NCBI GenBank assembly: GCA_018221135.1
Contig: JAAOYB010000003.1
Location: 1-38,830, forward strand
Source: Candidatus Woesearchaeota archaeon
GTDB taxonomy: Archaea > Nanobdellota > Nanobdellia > Woesearchaeales > BM511
Direction: 5' to 3'
DNA: 38,830 nt
Below the pieces are notes generated by a model. The model ran no database searches. It was not told the origin of the DNA and saw only the letters and a list, made by a program, of their open reading frames with translations. The translations under genes were made by a program, and so were the position numbers. Below, piece after piece: positions 17,301 through 23,693 of the stretch (its first letter is position 1; each line of letters opens with the position of its first letter).

Positions 17301-17476
17301 GTGATGAGAAATTCGAGAAGTTATTAAAGCCGCATAACGCGTTGCTTAAAGAAAAAGTAGGAGCAAAACAATTAGTGTATTTAAAAGACGAACCTAAACA
17401 CGCAGTTGATTACCACAAAACAGAAAAGATAAAAGACTACCAAATAAAAATATTGGTAGAAAAAATAAACAAATAA
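14321..17476 (+). CDS. ileS: Isoleucyl-tRNA synthetase
   Basis: Large class I synthetase, 1051 residues, full length for the archaeal/eukaryotic clade. HIGH is at 55-58 (PPYTTGKIHIGHAWGK) and KMSKS is near 600-604 (GRKMSKSLKN). The editing domain (IIWTTTPWTIPFN and GTGLVHCAPGCGAEDFEVG) is intact, as are the WFDSWL and ILDVWLDSGAAPWATLGYP motifs. Zinc-type cysteines (CPRC, CWRC, CEKC) are present. The C-terminal anticodon region contains SARERANLGIRWPVKK. The single gene has its own TATA box and is convergent with the prepilin peptidase gene seven bases downstream. Confidence 0.97.
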   Translation: MSEEKTNKYDAKRIEEKTISFWNKNKIYEKAKAKNAGKKKFYYLDGPPYTTGKIHIGHAWGKALRDSILRYKRLQGFDVWDQPGFDMHGLPIEVSVEKKFGINDKKEIIEKYGMQKFIEMCQEYALEQLYPMIDDFKRLGVWMNWDDPYMTIKNEYIEGVWWALKRAHQNKYLYQGKKAMSWCPRCATALAKHELEYENVTDDSIFVKLPVVGREDTYFIIWTTTPWTIPFNLAVMAHPDFEYVEARTEDDETWILSKGLSTSVIGGVANKKFKVIKTYKGEKLGGVRYKHIFEDEIPYHKKIDEENPKTHTVLLTDKYVDLSAGTGLVHCAPGCGAEDFEVGRSNGIPAFNEIDDHGVFNETTGVFSGLIARKDDKKFIQKIKEKGALIESTKVDHEYAHCWRCKTDVIYKATDQWFLATEKARDELVKQNKKVSWVPEWAGNKWFDSWLRNLQDWCISRQRFWGIPLPIWKCSCGETRLVESGEELKKLTGKKLDNLHRPWIDKIKIRCEKCDKMTSRVEDILDVWLDSGAAPWATLGYPSNKKLYERLGDVDFILEGKDQIRGWFNSLACLSMVSQKKIPFKTVYMHGFINDSKGRKMSKSLKNIISPYEVIDTQGADTLRYYGIGGSRAGLDLNYNFEDMKTKNKNLFILWNLQNYLFDLTNQLKVNPEKLKVSDLEMGLEEEYMLSKLNSSISLVTKLFDEYRLNEVPSVIEELFLELSRTYIQLVRDKASIGSDEEKKTVSYIVYKTLTETLKLLAPITPFISEEIYLNFKAEYGLKEESVHLVDWPKTDNTKINVSLEQSFLVAKEVISATLSARERANLGIRWPVKKLIVVSKDKKLISAAKKLLGVIKQQTNVKEIEFKESFSKVEFEIKPNYKALGQIFGKDTAIIGEKIRSADSNKLVSSIKEKGLYKIGKYEIKNAHIEVSEKVSLPYFIGDFRFGGLYVDSTRTPELEAEGYARELMRRVQVARKNLGLQKLDDIRLLLVCDEKFEKLLKPHNALLKEKVGAKQLVYLKDEPKHAVDYHKTEKIKDYQIKILVEKINK

Positions 17477-17483
17477 CTTTGCT

Positions 17484-18362
17484 TTAAGTCATGATGATTG
17501 CTATCCAGAGTAGTGTTCGTGGCAAAAAAATAGTCATTAAGTAAGCTAGTAAGAAACTAGGAATAAAAGGAATTCCTTCTTTAACCATCACAAAAACATT
17601 CTTTTTCTTTTTTTTCTCATAAGCTAAGAGTTTTCCTATTTTTTCTTTGCTTATTCCTAAATCTTTTGGACCAACAAAGAATTTTCCATTAATCATGAAG
17701 TCTTTTGCTATCCAATCACCTTCAACAAGGTTTGAAGGACGCACCTTTTTTATCATACACGCCTGCTCGATACTTTTTATGTAGAGCCACAAATAAAAAG
17801 TTAGAAGCGTAAGAACTGATAGTGATAAAAAGCTAAGCCTTAACTCTTCTAAGAAGAAACTAATAATTATTAATGAGGCGCTCATCCCTAAAAAAAGTCT
17901 TCTAGTGATAAAAACACTTTTTTTTGTTGATAATTCCTTTACTTTCTTAACAAAGTCTTCTTTGTGTTTAAATAGTAATATAACACTCCACAAAACGCCG
18001 TAAAGCCCGCCTGCAAGAAATAGGTTTATGTTGAAATTCAAAAAGAAATCACCAAGTAACTCGTTAGCGTTGAGGGGTATGCCCAGGAGGCTTCCTAACC
18101 CCATAAGAATCTTAGCGTCTCCTCCTCCCCATTGCCCGGTGTAGAACATTAGCGCTGCTAGTAAGAAACCAAAAAATAAGCCTGTTAAGGACTCAAGTAA
18201 GGGGATTAATGAATTGTTGTTTAAGAAGAGGACAAAGTTAAAAATTAGTCCAAAAGATATGAGCGAGTAACTAAGCCAATCAGGGACTTCTCTTTTTTTT
18301 ATGTCAGTGATGCTTGCAAGAATCAAAACAGTTAACCCAAGGTAAATAACGAATCTTATCAT
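17484..18362 (-). CDS. Type IV prepilin peptidase (A24 aspartic protease)
   Basis: Polytopic membrane protease that cleaves class III signal peptides of archaellins and pilins. The two catalytic aspartates are in DIKKREVPDW (Asp20) and GGGD (Asp82), both at membrane edges as in the A24 family. About six hydrophobic segments are seen over 292 residues. After the catalytic half a hydrophilic segment (IEQACMIKKVRPSNLVEGDWIAKDFMINGKFFVGPKDLGIS...) precedes the last membrane segment, as in archaeal FlaK/EppA-like relatives. No pilin or archaellum genes are in the window, so the substrate is unknown. Confidence 0.88.
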   Translation of the reverse strand: MIRFVIYLGLTVLILASITDIKKREVPDWLSYSLISFGLIFNFVLFLNNNSLIPLLESLTGLFFGFLLAALMFYTGQWGGGDAKILMGLGSLLGIPLNANELLGDFFLNFNINLFLAGGLYGVLWSVILLFKHKEDFVKKVKELSTKKSVFITRRLFLGMSASLIIISFFLEELRLSFLSLSVLTLLTFYLWLYIKSIEQACMIKKVRPSNLVEGDWIAKDFMINGKFFVGPKDLGISKEKIGKLLAYEKKKKKNVFVMVKEGIPFIPSFLLAYLMTIFLPRTLLWIAIIMT

Positions 18363-18480
18363 GATAACAAAAACGTTTTTTTTATGTAATTAAATAATTA
18401 TCTATGCTAGAAAAAAAAGGTTTTTCTTCATAATTCAATAAATTTATATAATAATTTTGTTTTATATAAGGATAATAAGC

Positions 18481-18490
18481 TTTTAAAAAC
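18481..18490 (+). promoter_or_regulatory. TATA-like box for the small gene at 18509
   Basis: TTTTAAAAAC centred about 24 bases before the ATG. Additional TATA-like sequence at 18438-18470 may serve the divergent prepilin peptidase gene. Confidence 0.35.
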
Positions 18491-18508
18491 ATAGAAATCC
18501 AAGGTATA

Positions 18509-18799
18509 ATGACTCAAAACTCAGAGACAATACAGTTAGGAGAAAAAATAGTCTTAGGAGGGTTTAGCGAAGTTGACGGCGCTTCTATGATAATCCTAAA
18601 AAAAATAATTGGGAACTACACTAGAAGATTAATAGAGTCTAATCCTGGCTTTGAAAAAATAGAGATAAGCCTTGACCAAAAAAAAACTGGGTTTGAGACG
18701 ATGATCTCTTTGACTATAAAAAAAGAAGCAAAAGAGTACGCAAACAAAGACAAAAACTTGTTCGTCTCAATTGACGGTGCTTTTAAGAAAATAAAATAA
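18509..18799 (+). CDS. Small conserved-looking protein, possibly HPF/RaiA-like fold
   Basis: 96 residues, not recognised with certainty. The order LGEKIVLGGFSEVDGASMIILKKIIGNYTRRLIE / FEKIEISLDQ / MISLTIKKEAKEYANKDKNLFVSIDGAFKKIK suggests strand-helix-strand-strand-helix. The final DKNLFVSIDGAFKKI is reminiscent of the DxxxAID-A-x-KL end of ribosome hibernation factors. That link is by pattern only; an unrelated alpha/beta fold is equally possible. The start appears leaderless. Downstream is the convergent eL31 end. Confidence 0.55.
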   Translation: MTQNSETIQLGEKIVLGGFSEVDGASMIILKKIIGNYTRRLIESNPGFEKIEISLDQKKTGFETMISLTIKKEAKEYANKDKNLFVSIDGAFKKIK

Positions 18800-18806
18800 G
18801 TTAAGA

Positions 18807-19229
18807 TTAATCTTTTTTCTCAACTTTTTTAGGTTTAGGAGTCGGTTCTTCTTTTTTTGAAGACTCTTTCTCATCGCTTTTTGCCTTAACTGGGGCTTTA
18901 TCAACTGGTTTAGAAGCTTCTTTTTTCTTATCATCAGTTTTTTCGTCTTTAGGCTTTTCTGTTAATAAGTCTTCAAAACCAACAAGTTCTGCTTTGACAA
19001 CACCCTCATCGTCTTTTATAGCGATAACTTCCACTTGGTGAGGCGGGTTCTTTATACCTCTCTTCCAGATGTGCTCATTAAGGTTTTTGCCTACCTTCAC
19101 GATGTCGCTTTTCATATGTTTTTTTAGAAAAATAATTACTTCACCAACAGCTCTTTTACTCCTCTTATACATAGGAACTTTTTGGAATTCGCGTCGCAGA
19201 GGAATATTATACGTTCTTTTCAGTACCAT
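18807..19229 (-). CDS. rpl31e: 50S ribosomal protein eL31 with charged tail
   Basis: Ribosomal protein near the exit tunnel. Residues 1-89 (MVLKRTYNIPLRREFQKVPMYKRSKRAVGEVIIFLKKHM... IWKRGIKNPPHQVEV) are the L31e family. Residues ~90-140 are an added Lys/Glu/Pro/Ser-rich tail (EKPKDEKTDDKKKE...). The track starts at 19259, inside eL39; the ATG at 19229 is preferred because it starts the conserved domain and lies two bases after the eL39 stop. It is the last gene of the eS19-eL39-eL31 operon. Confidence 0.95.
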   Translation of the reverse strand: MVLKRTYNIPLRREFQKVPMYKRSKRAVGEVIIFLKKHMKSDIVKVGKNLNEHIWKRGIKNPPHQVEVIAIKDDEGVVKAELVGFEDLLTEKPKDEKTDDKKKEASKPVDKAPVKAKSDEKESSKKEEPTPKPKKVEKKD

Positions 19230-19231
19230 TT

Positions 19232-19405
19232 TTATGCCTTTATTTTTGTTCTTCTCCAATTCCTCTTAACTTTGGTGTGTCTTCCTGGATGAACGCGTCT
19301 ACCAGTACCATAGATTTTTGGAACCGTCCAAAAAGGAGCCCACTTAGTTCTCTCGCCTTGCTTAGCAAGTCTTTTCTTTCTTGATGGATGTTTGAACCTA
19401 GCCAT
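19232..19405 (-). CDS. rpl39e: 50S ribosomal protein eL39
   Basis: A 57-residue basic protein absent from the ORF track: MARFKHPSRKKRLAKQGERTKWAPFWTVPKIYG... ending KRNWRRTKIKA. RKKRLAKQ and the terminal NWRRTK(I)K are the L39e signatures; this protein lines the exit tunnel. It lies two bases after eS19 and two bases before eL31. The eL39-eL31 pair is the standard archaeal arrangement. Confidence 0.93.
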   Translation of the reverse strand: MARFKHPSRKKRLAKQGERTKWAPFWTVPKIYGTGRRVHPGRHTKVKRNWRRTKIKA

Positions 19406-19407
19406 TT

Positions 19408-19848
19408 TTATTCCTTTTTAGATGTTTTTTTTATCTTACTCGAAATAGTGTCTAGTAAGCTAACACCTTTAGGTGTTATAACTCTTCCTCTTCTTTGATC
19501 TTTCTCTACTTTTTTTGTTAATTCAACTACGTCGAGTTGTTGAAGAATTTTTCTTAGTATGTTCCCGGAGCCTTTCATGAACTTCGCAGGTTTAACACCT
19601 CTGTTCTTTTTGCCTCCATAAAACGTTCGAAGCTTAGAAACCCCTATGGGTCCGAAGTTCTGAATCTTAAAAAGAACAGCTGCGCTTCTAGTATACCACC
19701 AATCAGGATCGATTGGAGGTCTATCTTTATGGGTTCCAGTCTTTACAAAATCAGCCCATTCAGGAGCTCTCATTTCAGGGAGTTTTTTAAGTTCTTTTGC
19801 GACTTCTTTTATTAAATCATTACTTTTGATATCTTTTGAAATAACCAT
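19408..19848 (-). CDS. rps19e: 30S ribosomal protein eS19
   Basis: Small-subunit head protein. Characteristic segments are PEWADFVKTGTHKDRPPIDPDWWYTRSAAVLFKI, GPIGVSKLRTFYGGKKNRGVKPAKFMKGSGNILRKILQQLD and the terminal RGRVITPKGVSLLD. The track uses TTG 19869; the ATG at 19848 (MVISKDIKSND) is preferred, with AGAGGAAAAAA upstream as ribosome binding site. First gene of the ribosomal operon; a TATA-like TTTTTAAATAGG lies near 19931-19942, implying a ~60-base leader. Confidence 0.95.
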   Translation of the reverse strand: MVISKDIKSNDLIKEVAKELKKLPEMRAPEWADFVKTGTHKDRPPIDPDWWYTRSAAVLFKIQNFGPIGVSKLRTFYGGKKNRGVKPAKFMKGSGNILRKILQQLDVVELTKKVEKDQRRGRVITPKGVSLLDTISSKIKKTSKKE

Positions 19849-20140
19849 TCTTATCTTTTTTCCTCTCAAATAATTTTTTTTAACTTGGTTGATTACCTCA
19901 AAACCTTTGTCTTCAAAGAAATTTGGACCTATTTAAAAACGTTTCGAAAAAACAGAAAGACGATAAACAAAACCAAAGAAACAACTCAGAAAAACATATC
20001 ATGGGTATATACAGAATATACATTAAATATATATAGTCTAAAAAATAATTACTATAGTTAAGGGGGTTTTTAATAAGTTGCAAATCCAATAAAAAATCCT
20101 TTTATTACTAATAAAATATATTTGGGGGAAAGAACATTAA
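19849..20140. other. Long AT-rich intergenic region with divergent promoters
   Basis: About 290 bases without a recognised gene. Toward eS19 it carries a TATA box near 19931-19942 and a ~60-base leader. On the plus side TAAATATATATAG (near 20025-20038) and TAATAAAATATATTT (20108-20122) are TATA-like and could drive the mini-ORFs at 20141. A GGGGGA ribosome-binding-like motif lies at 20124-20129. No tRNA or conserved RNA was recognised. Confidence 0.4.
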
Positions 20141-20287
20141 ATGAGCGAAAAAATACCTTTTTTCGTTTACGACAAAGAAAAAAACGCTTTGTTACTATTA
20201 ATAATAGATACACCTAGAAATAACAAGGGATACATAAGAGAAATAGAAGATGAAAAGGTTGAGAAATATGAACAAAACATCGTATAA
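20141..20287 (+). CDS. 48-residue hypothetical protein
   Basis: Short ORF MSEKIPFFVYDKEKNALLLLIIDTPRNNKGYIREIEDEKVEKYEQNIV, not on the track. It has GGGGGAA 12 bases before the ATG, a spacing shared by other genes in the window. The product would be a small acidic/basic mixed protein with a hydrophobic stretch (NALLLLIID). It overlaps the next mini-ORF by 20 bases in the +1 frame. No family was recognised; coding status rests on the ribosome binding site and start context. Confidence 0.45.
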   Translation: MSEKIPFFVYDKEKNALLLLIIDTPRNNKGYIREIEDEKVEKYEQNIV

Positions 20288-20387
20288 GAAAACGAGATCG
20301 TCAAGTTACCACGATTTATTGTTTGAGCTTGACAAGATGTGTCTTTGTGGAAGTGAACAATCCTTTACTAGGTGTTGCGGAAAATAA
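20268..20387 (+). CDS. 39-residue protein with SEC-C-like zinc motif
   Basis: MNKTSYKKTRSSSYHDLLFELDKMCLCGSEQSFTRCCGK, too short for the track. The C-terminus CLCGSEQSFTRCCGK matches the SEC-C motif pattern C-x-C-G-S-x8-C-[CH]-x, a zinc-binding tail of SecA and many stand-alone proteins. The N-terminus is basic. It overlaps the 48-residue ORF by 20 bases in another frame, suggesting translational coupling or, less likely, a frameshifted fusion. Confidence 0.55.
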   Translation: MNKTSYKKTRSSSYHDLLFELDKMCLCGSEQSFTRCCGK

Positions 20388-20410
20388 AAAATACATGCTT
20401 TTTTTATGAT

Positions 20411-20519
20411 AAAAAACCCTGCGTAATCGCTTTTGGGTGGTTTTAGTCGCGCCTCTTTTTTTTCCACCCAGAAGCACCTTTTTCTTCTATACCACCTTTT
20501 TTTGGGGAACGCAGGATTT
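20411..20519 (-). ncRNA. Probable structured small RNA, family unknown
   Basis: Read on the minus strand, outer stem CCTGCGT (20515-20509) pairs with ACGCAGG (20424-20418). An inner 12-bp stem GCTTCTGGGTGG (20475-20464) pairs with CCACCCAAAAGC (20440-20429) with one wobble. TTAAATATTA at 20541-20550 is a TATA box that places transcription start near 20519, just before the outer stem. A run of six T (20416-20411) directly follows the outer stem and would terminate it. Predicted RNA about 109 nt. It does not look like 5S, SRP, RNase P, C/D or H/ACA RNA. A plus-strand leader of the gene at 20555 is the alternative. Confidence 0.55.
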
Positions 20520-20554
20520 AAATATTAGTTTTTGCAAAAATAATATTTAAGGAA

Positions 20555-20833
20555 ATGGTGACGACAAACATATTTTTTTGGATAGACTTAGTCTCAGTAG
20601 TTTCCTTATCAATATTTGCGGTGTTATTCATATACTATGGCTCTAAATACTACTTATTAGACAAAATCTTTGTTATTAGACAACAAAAAATGATACACAC
20701 CTTTTCAGAAACAGTTCATTACTCAAAAAAAATGGATAAAACACTAGATAGATTTATGAAAATCTTTATAACCTTTGAAACATTAATGATAATGTTTTTC
20801 ATATACAAGATACTAACATTTAACACGATATAA
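20555..20833 (+). CDS. Small two-helix membrane protein A
   Basis: 92 residues, no recognised family. Hydrophobic helices at about 5-28 and 69-88 flank a charged middle (KIFVIRQQKMIHTFSETVHYSKKMDKTLDRFMK) that could form a short coiled segment. It lies four bases before a second protein of the same size and layout, and both precede herA. A hairpin-like pair of membrane helices with a cytoplasmic loop is the simplest topology. Confidence 0.65.
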   Translation: MVTTNIFFWIDLVSVVSLSIFAVLFIYYGSKYYLLDKIFVIRQQKMIHTFSETVHYSKKMDKTLDRFMKIFITFETLMIMFFIYKILTFNTI

Positions 20834-20837
20834 AAAA

Positions 20838-21119
20838 ATGGCACTACTAAATTTTTTGAATCCGACTTACCAAATATCTTTGTTACTAGCAGGAATAACA
20901 ATATTTTTCTTAGGGTTCATAAGCGGGATTAAGACGTTTAAGTATTTAAAAAAATATTTTGATTTATCTTTTAAGTTTCAAAAAGAAGAAGACAAAAACA
21001 AACTCGAAGAAGAAGGATACAAGATGAGCGAGACCTTAACACAACTAATCCCATGGTCATTGACGTACATGATGAGCGTTGTCTTATTTATAATAATTCT
21101 TTACTCATTAACAAACTAA
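20838..21119 (+). CDS. Small two-helix membrane protein B
   Basis: 93 residues with hydrophobic segments at about 10-31 and 70-91 around a charged middle (KTFKYLKKYFDLSFKFQKEEDKNKLEEEGYKM). It has the same architecture as the preceding gene without obvious sequence identity, so the two may form a hetero-oligomer. It is followed 43 bases later by herA. No family recognised. Confidence 0.65.
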   Translation: MALLNFLNPTYQISLLLAGITIFFLGFISGIKTFKYLKKYFDLSFKFQKEEDKNKLEEEGYKMSETLTQLIPWSLTYMMSVVLFIIILYSLTN

Positions 21120-21162
21120 AATAATAATGCTTAAATATTTAGCAATAATCCTTTTTTTCTAG

Positions 21163-22710
21163 ATGGGTTTTAAGGGGCAAGTAATAAGTGGTAGTTTCGG
21201 GGAAATCTTAATAAGGCAAAAAAGTGACTGTGAGATAGAAATAGGAGAAATCTTGGTTAGTGAATCAAAAAAAAAAAAGTCATTACTCCAAGTTTACGAC
21301 CTTGTTTTTAGTTCTCAGATATCAAAACAAAATCTTGAATTAATAAGTGGGCTGAGCTTAGAAGAAGATGAAAAACTGGAGTTCTTCGAGCCGCATCTTC
21401 GAAACTACACATTAGCACTAGCAAAGAACATGCTGAGCTTAAAAGACGAGAAAATAAGTATTAGTAAGTCTCTGCCAGGATTCTTTAGTAATGTAAGAGA
21501 AGTAAGAAAAGAAGATTTAAGCTTTCTCTCAACGCCAAAGAACCCTTTATTTTTTGGAAAACTAAGAAGCGGATCAAAAACATTGGACGTCGACGTCTTC
21601 TTAGACGGAATAGATGTTTTTTCTCACCACGTATTAATACCTGCGACTACGGGTAGGGGTAAGAGTAATCTTACAAGCAACATATTGTTTAGTTGCGTTG
21701 ACAAGGATTACGTCGGAACGCTCGTTCTTGACCCGCACGACGAGTATTATGGTAGGAATGGTCTTGGCTTAAAAGACCACCCAAGAAAAGAACGAGTAAT
21801 ATATTATACTTTCGAGGCTCCCCCCGTGGGTGCTAGGACTCTAAAAATAAATTTGGAGCAAGTAAGACCCACTCATTTTAATGGGGTTCTTGATTGGAGC
21901 ACGCCACAAAAAGATGCGATAAGCGCTTATCATAAAGCTTACGGTGATAAATGGGTAGAAGCAGTGATATTAGAAAAACCTCTAAAAACCGAGTTTAATG
22001 AGGCAACTATTAGCGTTGTTAAAAGAAGAATAACGAATTTGTTAGACTTAGAATACACTGGTTCTGAACTGATTTGTAATGGGGTATTTGATTTTTCATC
22101 AGGGAAAACCACTATTAACGATATCTGTGACAAGCTAGAAGAATCATGCACAGTAATAATTGATACTAGTTGTTTTAGTGGCTCACTTGAGATATTAATT
22201 GGTAGTTTGGTAACAACAGAAGTCTTTAATCGCTATAAGCGCTACAAGACAAAGGGGTTGTTAAAAGACAAACCTGTTATTAGCATTGTCATCGAAGAAG
22301 CGCCAAGAGTCTTAGGTAGAGAAGTCTTGGAGAAAGGAAGCAACATATTCTCAACTATTGCAAGAGAAGGCAGAAAGTTCAGAGTTGGACTTCTTGCTAT
22401 CACTCAACTTCCAAGCCTGATTCCTAGGCAAATACTGGCTAATATGAACACAAAAATAATATTAGGAATCGAGATGGCGCCTGAGCGAGCCGCGATAATT
22501 GAGAGCGCAAGCCAAGATTTGAGCAGTGATAACCGCGCCATCGCCTCGCTTGATAGAGGAGAAGCAATAATCACTAGTAATTTTAGTCGTTTCGCAACAC
22601 CAATAAAAACACCACTATTTAGCAAGTTAGTAGAAGAACTTAAAAAAACAAAAAATAATAAAGAAGAAAACACGAAAAAGAATTATTTTGGGATAAAAGG
22701 TGCTGATTAG
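21163..22710 (+). CDS. herA: HerA-type hexameric DNA translocase
   Basis: FtsK-HerA family ATPase that pumps DNA in end resection, normally with NurA and Mre11-Rad50. 515 residues: an N-terminal HAS-barrel ([15 protein letters not shown]...), Walker [10 protein letters not shown] (161-169), Walker [10 protein letters not shown] near 187, a second acidic strand [13 protein letters not shown], and the motif [16 protein letters not shown] typical of HerA. The Walker A has R in place of the usual S/G (TGRGKS, common in HerA). The two genes after it are unknown and mre11 follows. NurA, its usual partner, is not in the window. Confidence 0.9.
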   Translation: MGFKGQVISGSFGEILIRQKSDCEIEIGEILVSESKKKKSLLQVYDLVFSSQISKQNLELISGLSLEEDEKLEFFEPHLRNYTLALAKNMLSLKDEKISISKSLPGFFSNVREVRKEDLSFLSTPKNPLFFGKLRSGSKTLDVDVFLDGIDVFSHHVLIPATTGRGKSNLTSNILFSCVDKDYVGTLVLDPHDEYYGRNGLGLKDHPRKERVIYYTFEAPPVGARTLKINLEQVRPTHFNGVLDWSTPQKDAISAYHKAYGDKWVEAVILEKPLKTEFNEATISVVKRRITNLLDLEYTGSELICNGVFDFSSGKTTINDICDKLEESCTVIIDTSCFSGSLEILIGSLVTTEVFNRYKRYKTKGLLKDKPVISIVIEEAPRVLGREVLEKGSNIFSTIAREGRKFRVGLLAITQLPSLIPRQILANMNTKIILGIEMAPERAAIIESASQDLSSDNRAIASLDRGEAIITSNFSRFATPIKTPLFSKLVEELKKTKNNKEENTKKNYFGIKGAD

Positions 22711-22713
22711 AAG

Positions 22714-23169
22714 ATGAGTTGGTTTGGTAAGTGCAAAGAACTAAAAGAAGAAAAAGATTGGGAGAGGTTAAGAAAAATAATAGTTTACCTCCTAAAGAAA
22801 TCTACTAAGGATTATAGAGAAGCAGTAATTAAGCAAATAAAAAATAAAAACCCTCCTTTGAACATAAATGAGAAACAAAGAAAAGAAGAAAGAGATAAAG
22901 ACGAGAAATATTTCAAGAAATTAATTGAAGACTTGAATAGAATTCTGGAAGCGTGTTCTTTTTTTGTTGAGAAAATGAAGCTTCATGACTGTGAAAAAAA
23001 AATAATTGAAAGATTTAAAAATAACGCAAAACAAGCATTTGATGAATATAAAAAGACAAAAAAATTAAGGGATGAATTAGAAAAGTTTAATATATTAAAA
23101 GAATTAGATAATTATTATTTGGGGAAAAGAACTAATCACCCAGTTTATGAACTAAAAAAGAAATTATAA
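22714..23169 (+). CDS. Helical hypothetical protein in the herA-mre11 run
   Basis: 151 residues, almost wholly charged amphipathic helix (RKEERDKDEKYFKKLIEDLNRILEACSFFVEKMK..., FDEYKKTKKLRDELEKFN). No catalytic motif or membrane segment. It starts three bases after the herA stop, so it is surely cotranscribed, and it ends 23 bases before the next ORF. Its family is not recognised. The position suggests a partner of HerA, which is inference. Confidence 0.65.
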   Translation: MSWFGKCKELKEEKDWERLRKIIVYLLKKSTKDYREAVIKQIKNKNPPLNINEKQRKEERDKDEKYFKKLIEDLNRILEACSFFVEKMKLHDCEKKIIERFKNNAKQAFDEYKKTKKLRDELEKFNILKELDNYYLGKRTNHPVYELKKKL

Positions 23170-23192
23170 AAGTTTAAGGGATATGAATTATT

Positions 23193-23663
23193 ATGAGCGA
23201 AGTAAAAAGAGCGATTAAAGAAATAACAAAAGACAGCGCTGCTAGAAGAAAAGCCTCAAAAAACGAGATGGAAGCATTCCAAGAAATTTACAAAAAAACA
23301 CAAGAAGCATTTAAGAAAGTGCAACGCGCTATAAGCAACCACCAAGAAGCTGATTTTACTCAAGCAAACCCTCAAGCAACTCTTAGCTCAATCACATCAG
23401 AACTATCTGAGACCATAGAAATATGGAATGACATAAAAAAACTAAGAAGAGCAGAAGGAAAAATACTAAGAGACTTAGGAGATTACGCAAGTAGCGTATG
23501 GACGCGCCTAGCACACCTAAAAGAAGACATACTAAAAAGTCATTACAAAAACAAAAAACAATTACTACACGATTTTAACTCATTAGTACAAAACATAGAT
23601 AATAACTTCAAAATCAGGATAAATAATGAATTACGAATAGACCAATACAACCTAGCAGCATAA
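23193..23663 (+). CDS. Helical hypothetical protein before mre11
   Basis: 156 residues, predicted all-helical (AFQEIYKKTQEAFKKVQRAI, LSSITSELSETIEIWNDIKKLRRAEGKIL), no motif recognised. It lies between the preceding helical protein and mre11. An 11-base T run at 23676-23686 separates it from mre11, so it may be the last gene of the herA transcript. It is not Rad50: no Walker motifs, and far too short. Confidence 0.65.
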   Translation: MSEVKRAIKEITKDSAARRKASKNEMEAFQEIYKKTQEAFKKVQRAISNHQEADFTQANPQATLSSITSELSETIEIWNDIKKLRRAEGKILRDLGDYASSVWTRLAHLKEDILKSHYKNKKQLLHDFNSLVQNIDNNFKIRINNELRIDQYNLAA

Positions 23664-23675
23664 AAAAAAACCTAA

Positions 23676-23686
23676 TTTTTTTTTTT
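23676..23686 (+). terminator. T11 tract before mre11
   Basis: Eleven consecutive T just after the hypothetical gene and eight bases before the mre11 ATG. Archaeal RNA polymerase terminates at such U-tracts, so this may end the herA transcript or attenuate readthrough into mre11. Confidence 0.4.
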
Positions 23687-23693
23687 GATTCTT

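Noticed and set aside
20141-20387. Single gene broken by frameshift
   Set aside because: Each ORF has its own ATG, and the second encodes a compact zinc motif; overlap coupling explains the layout, though sequencing error cannot be excluded.
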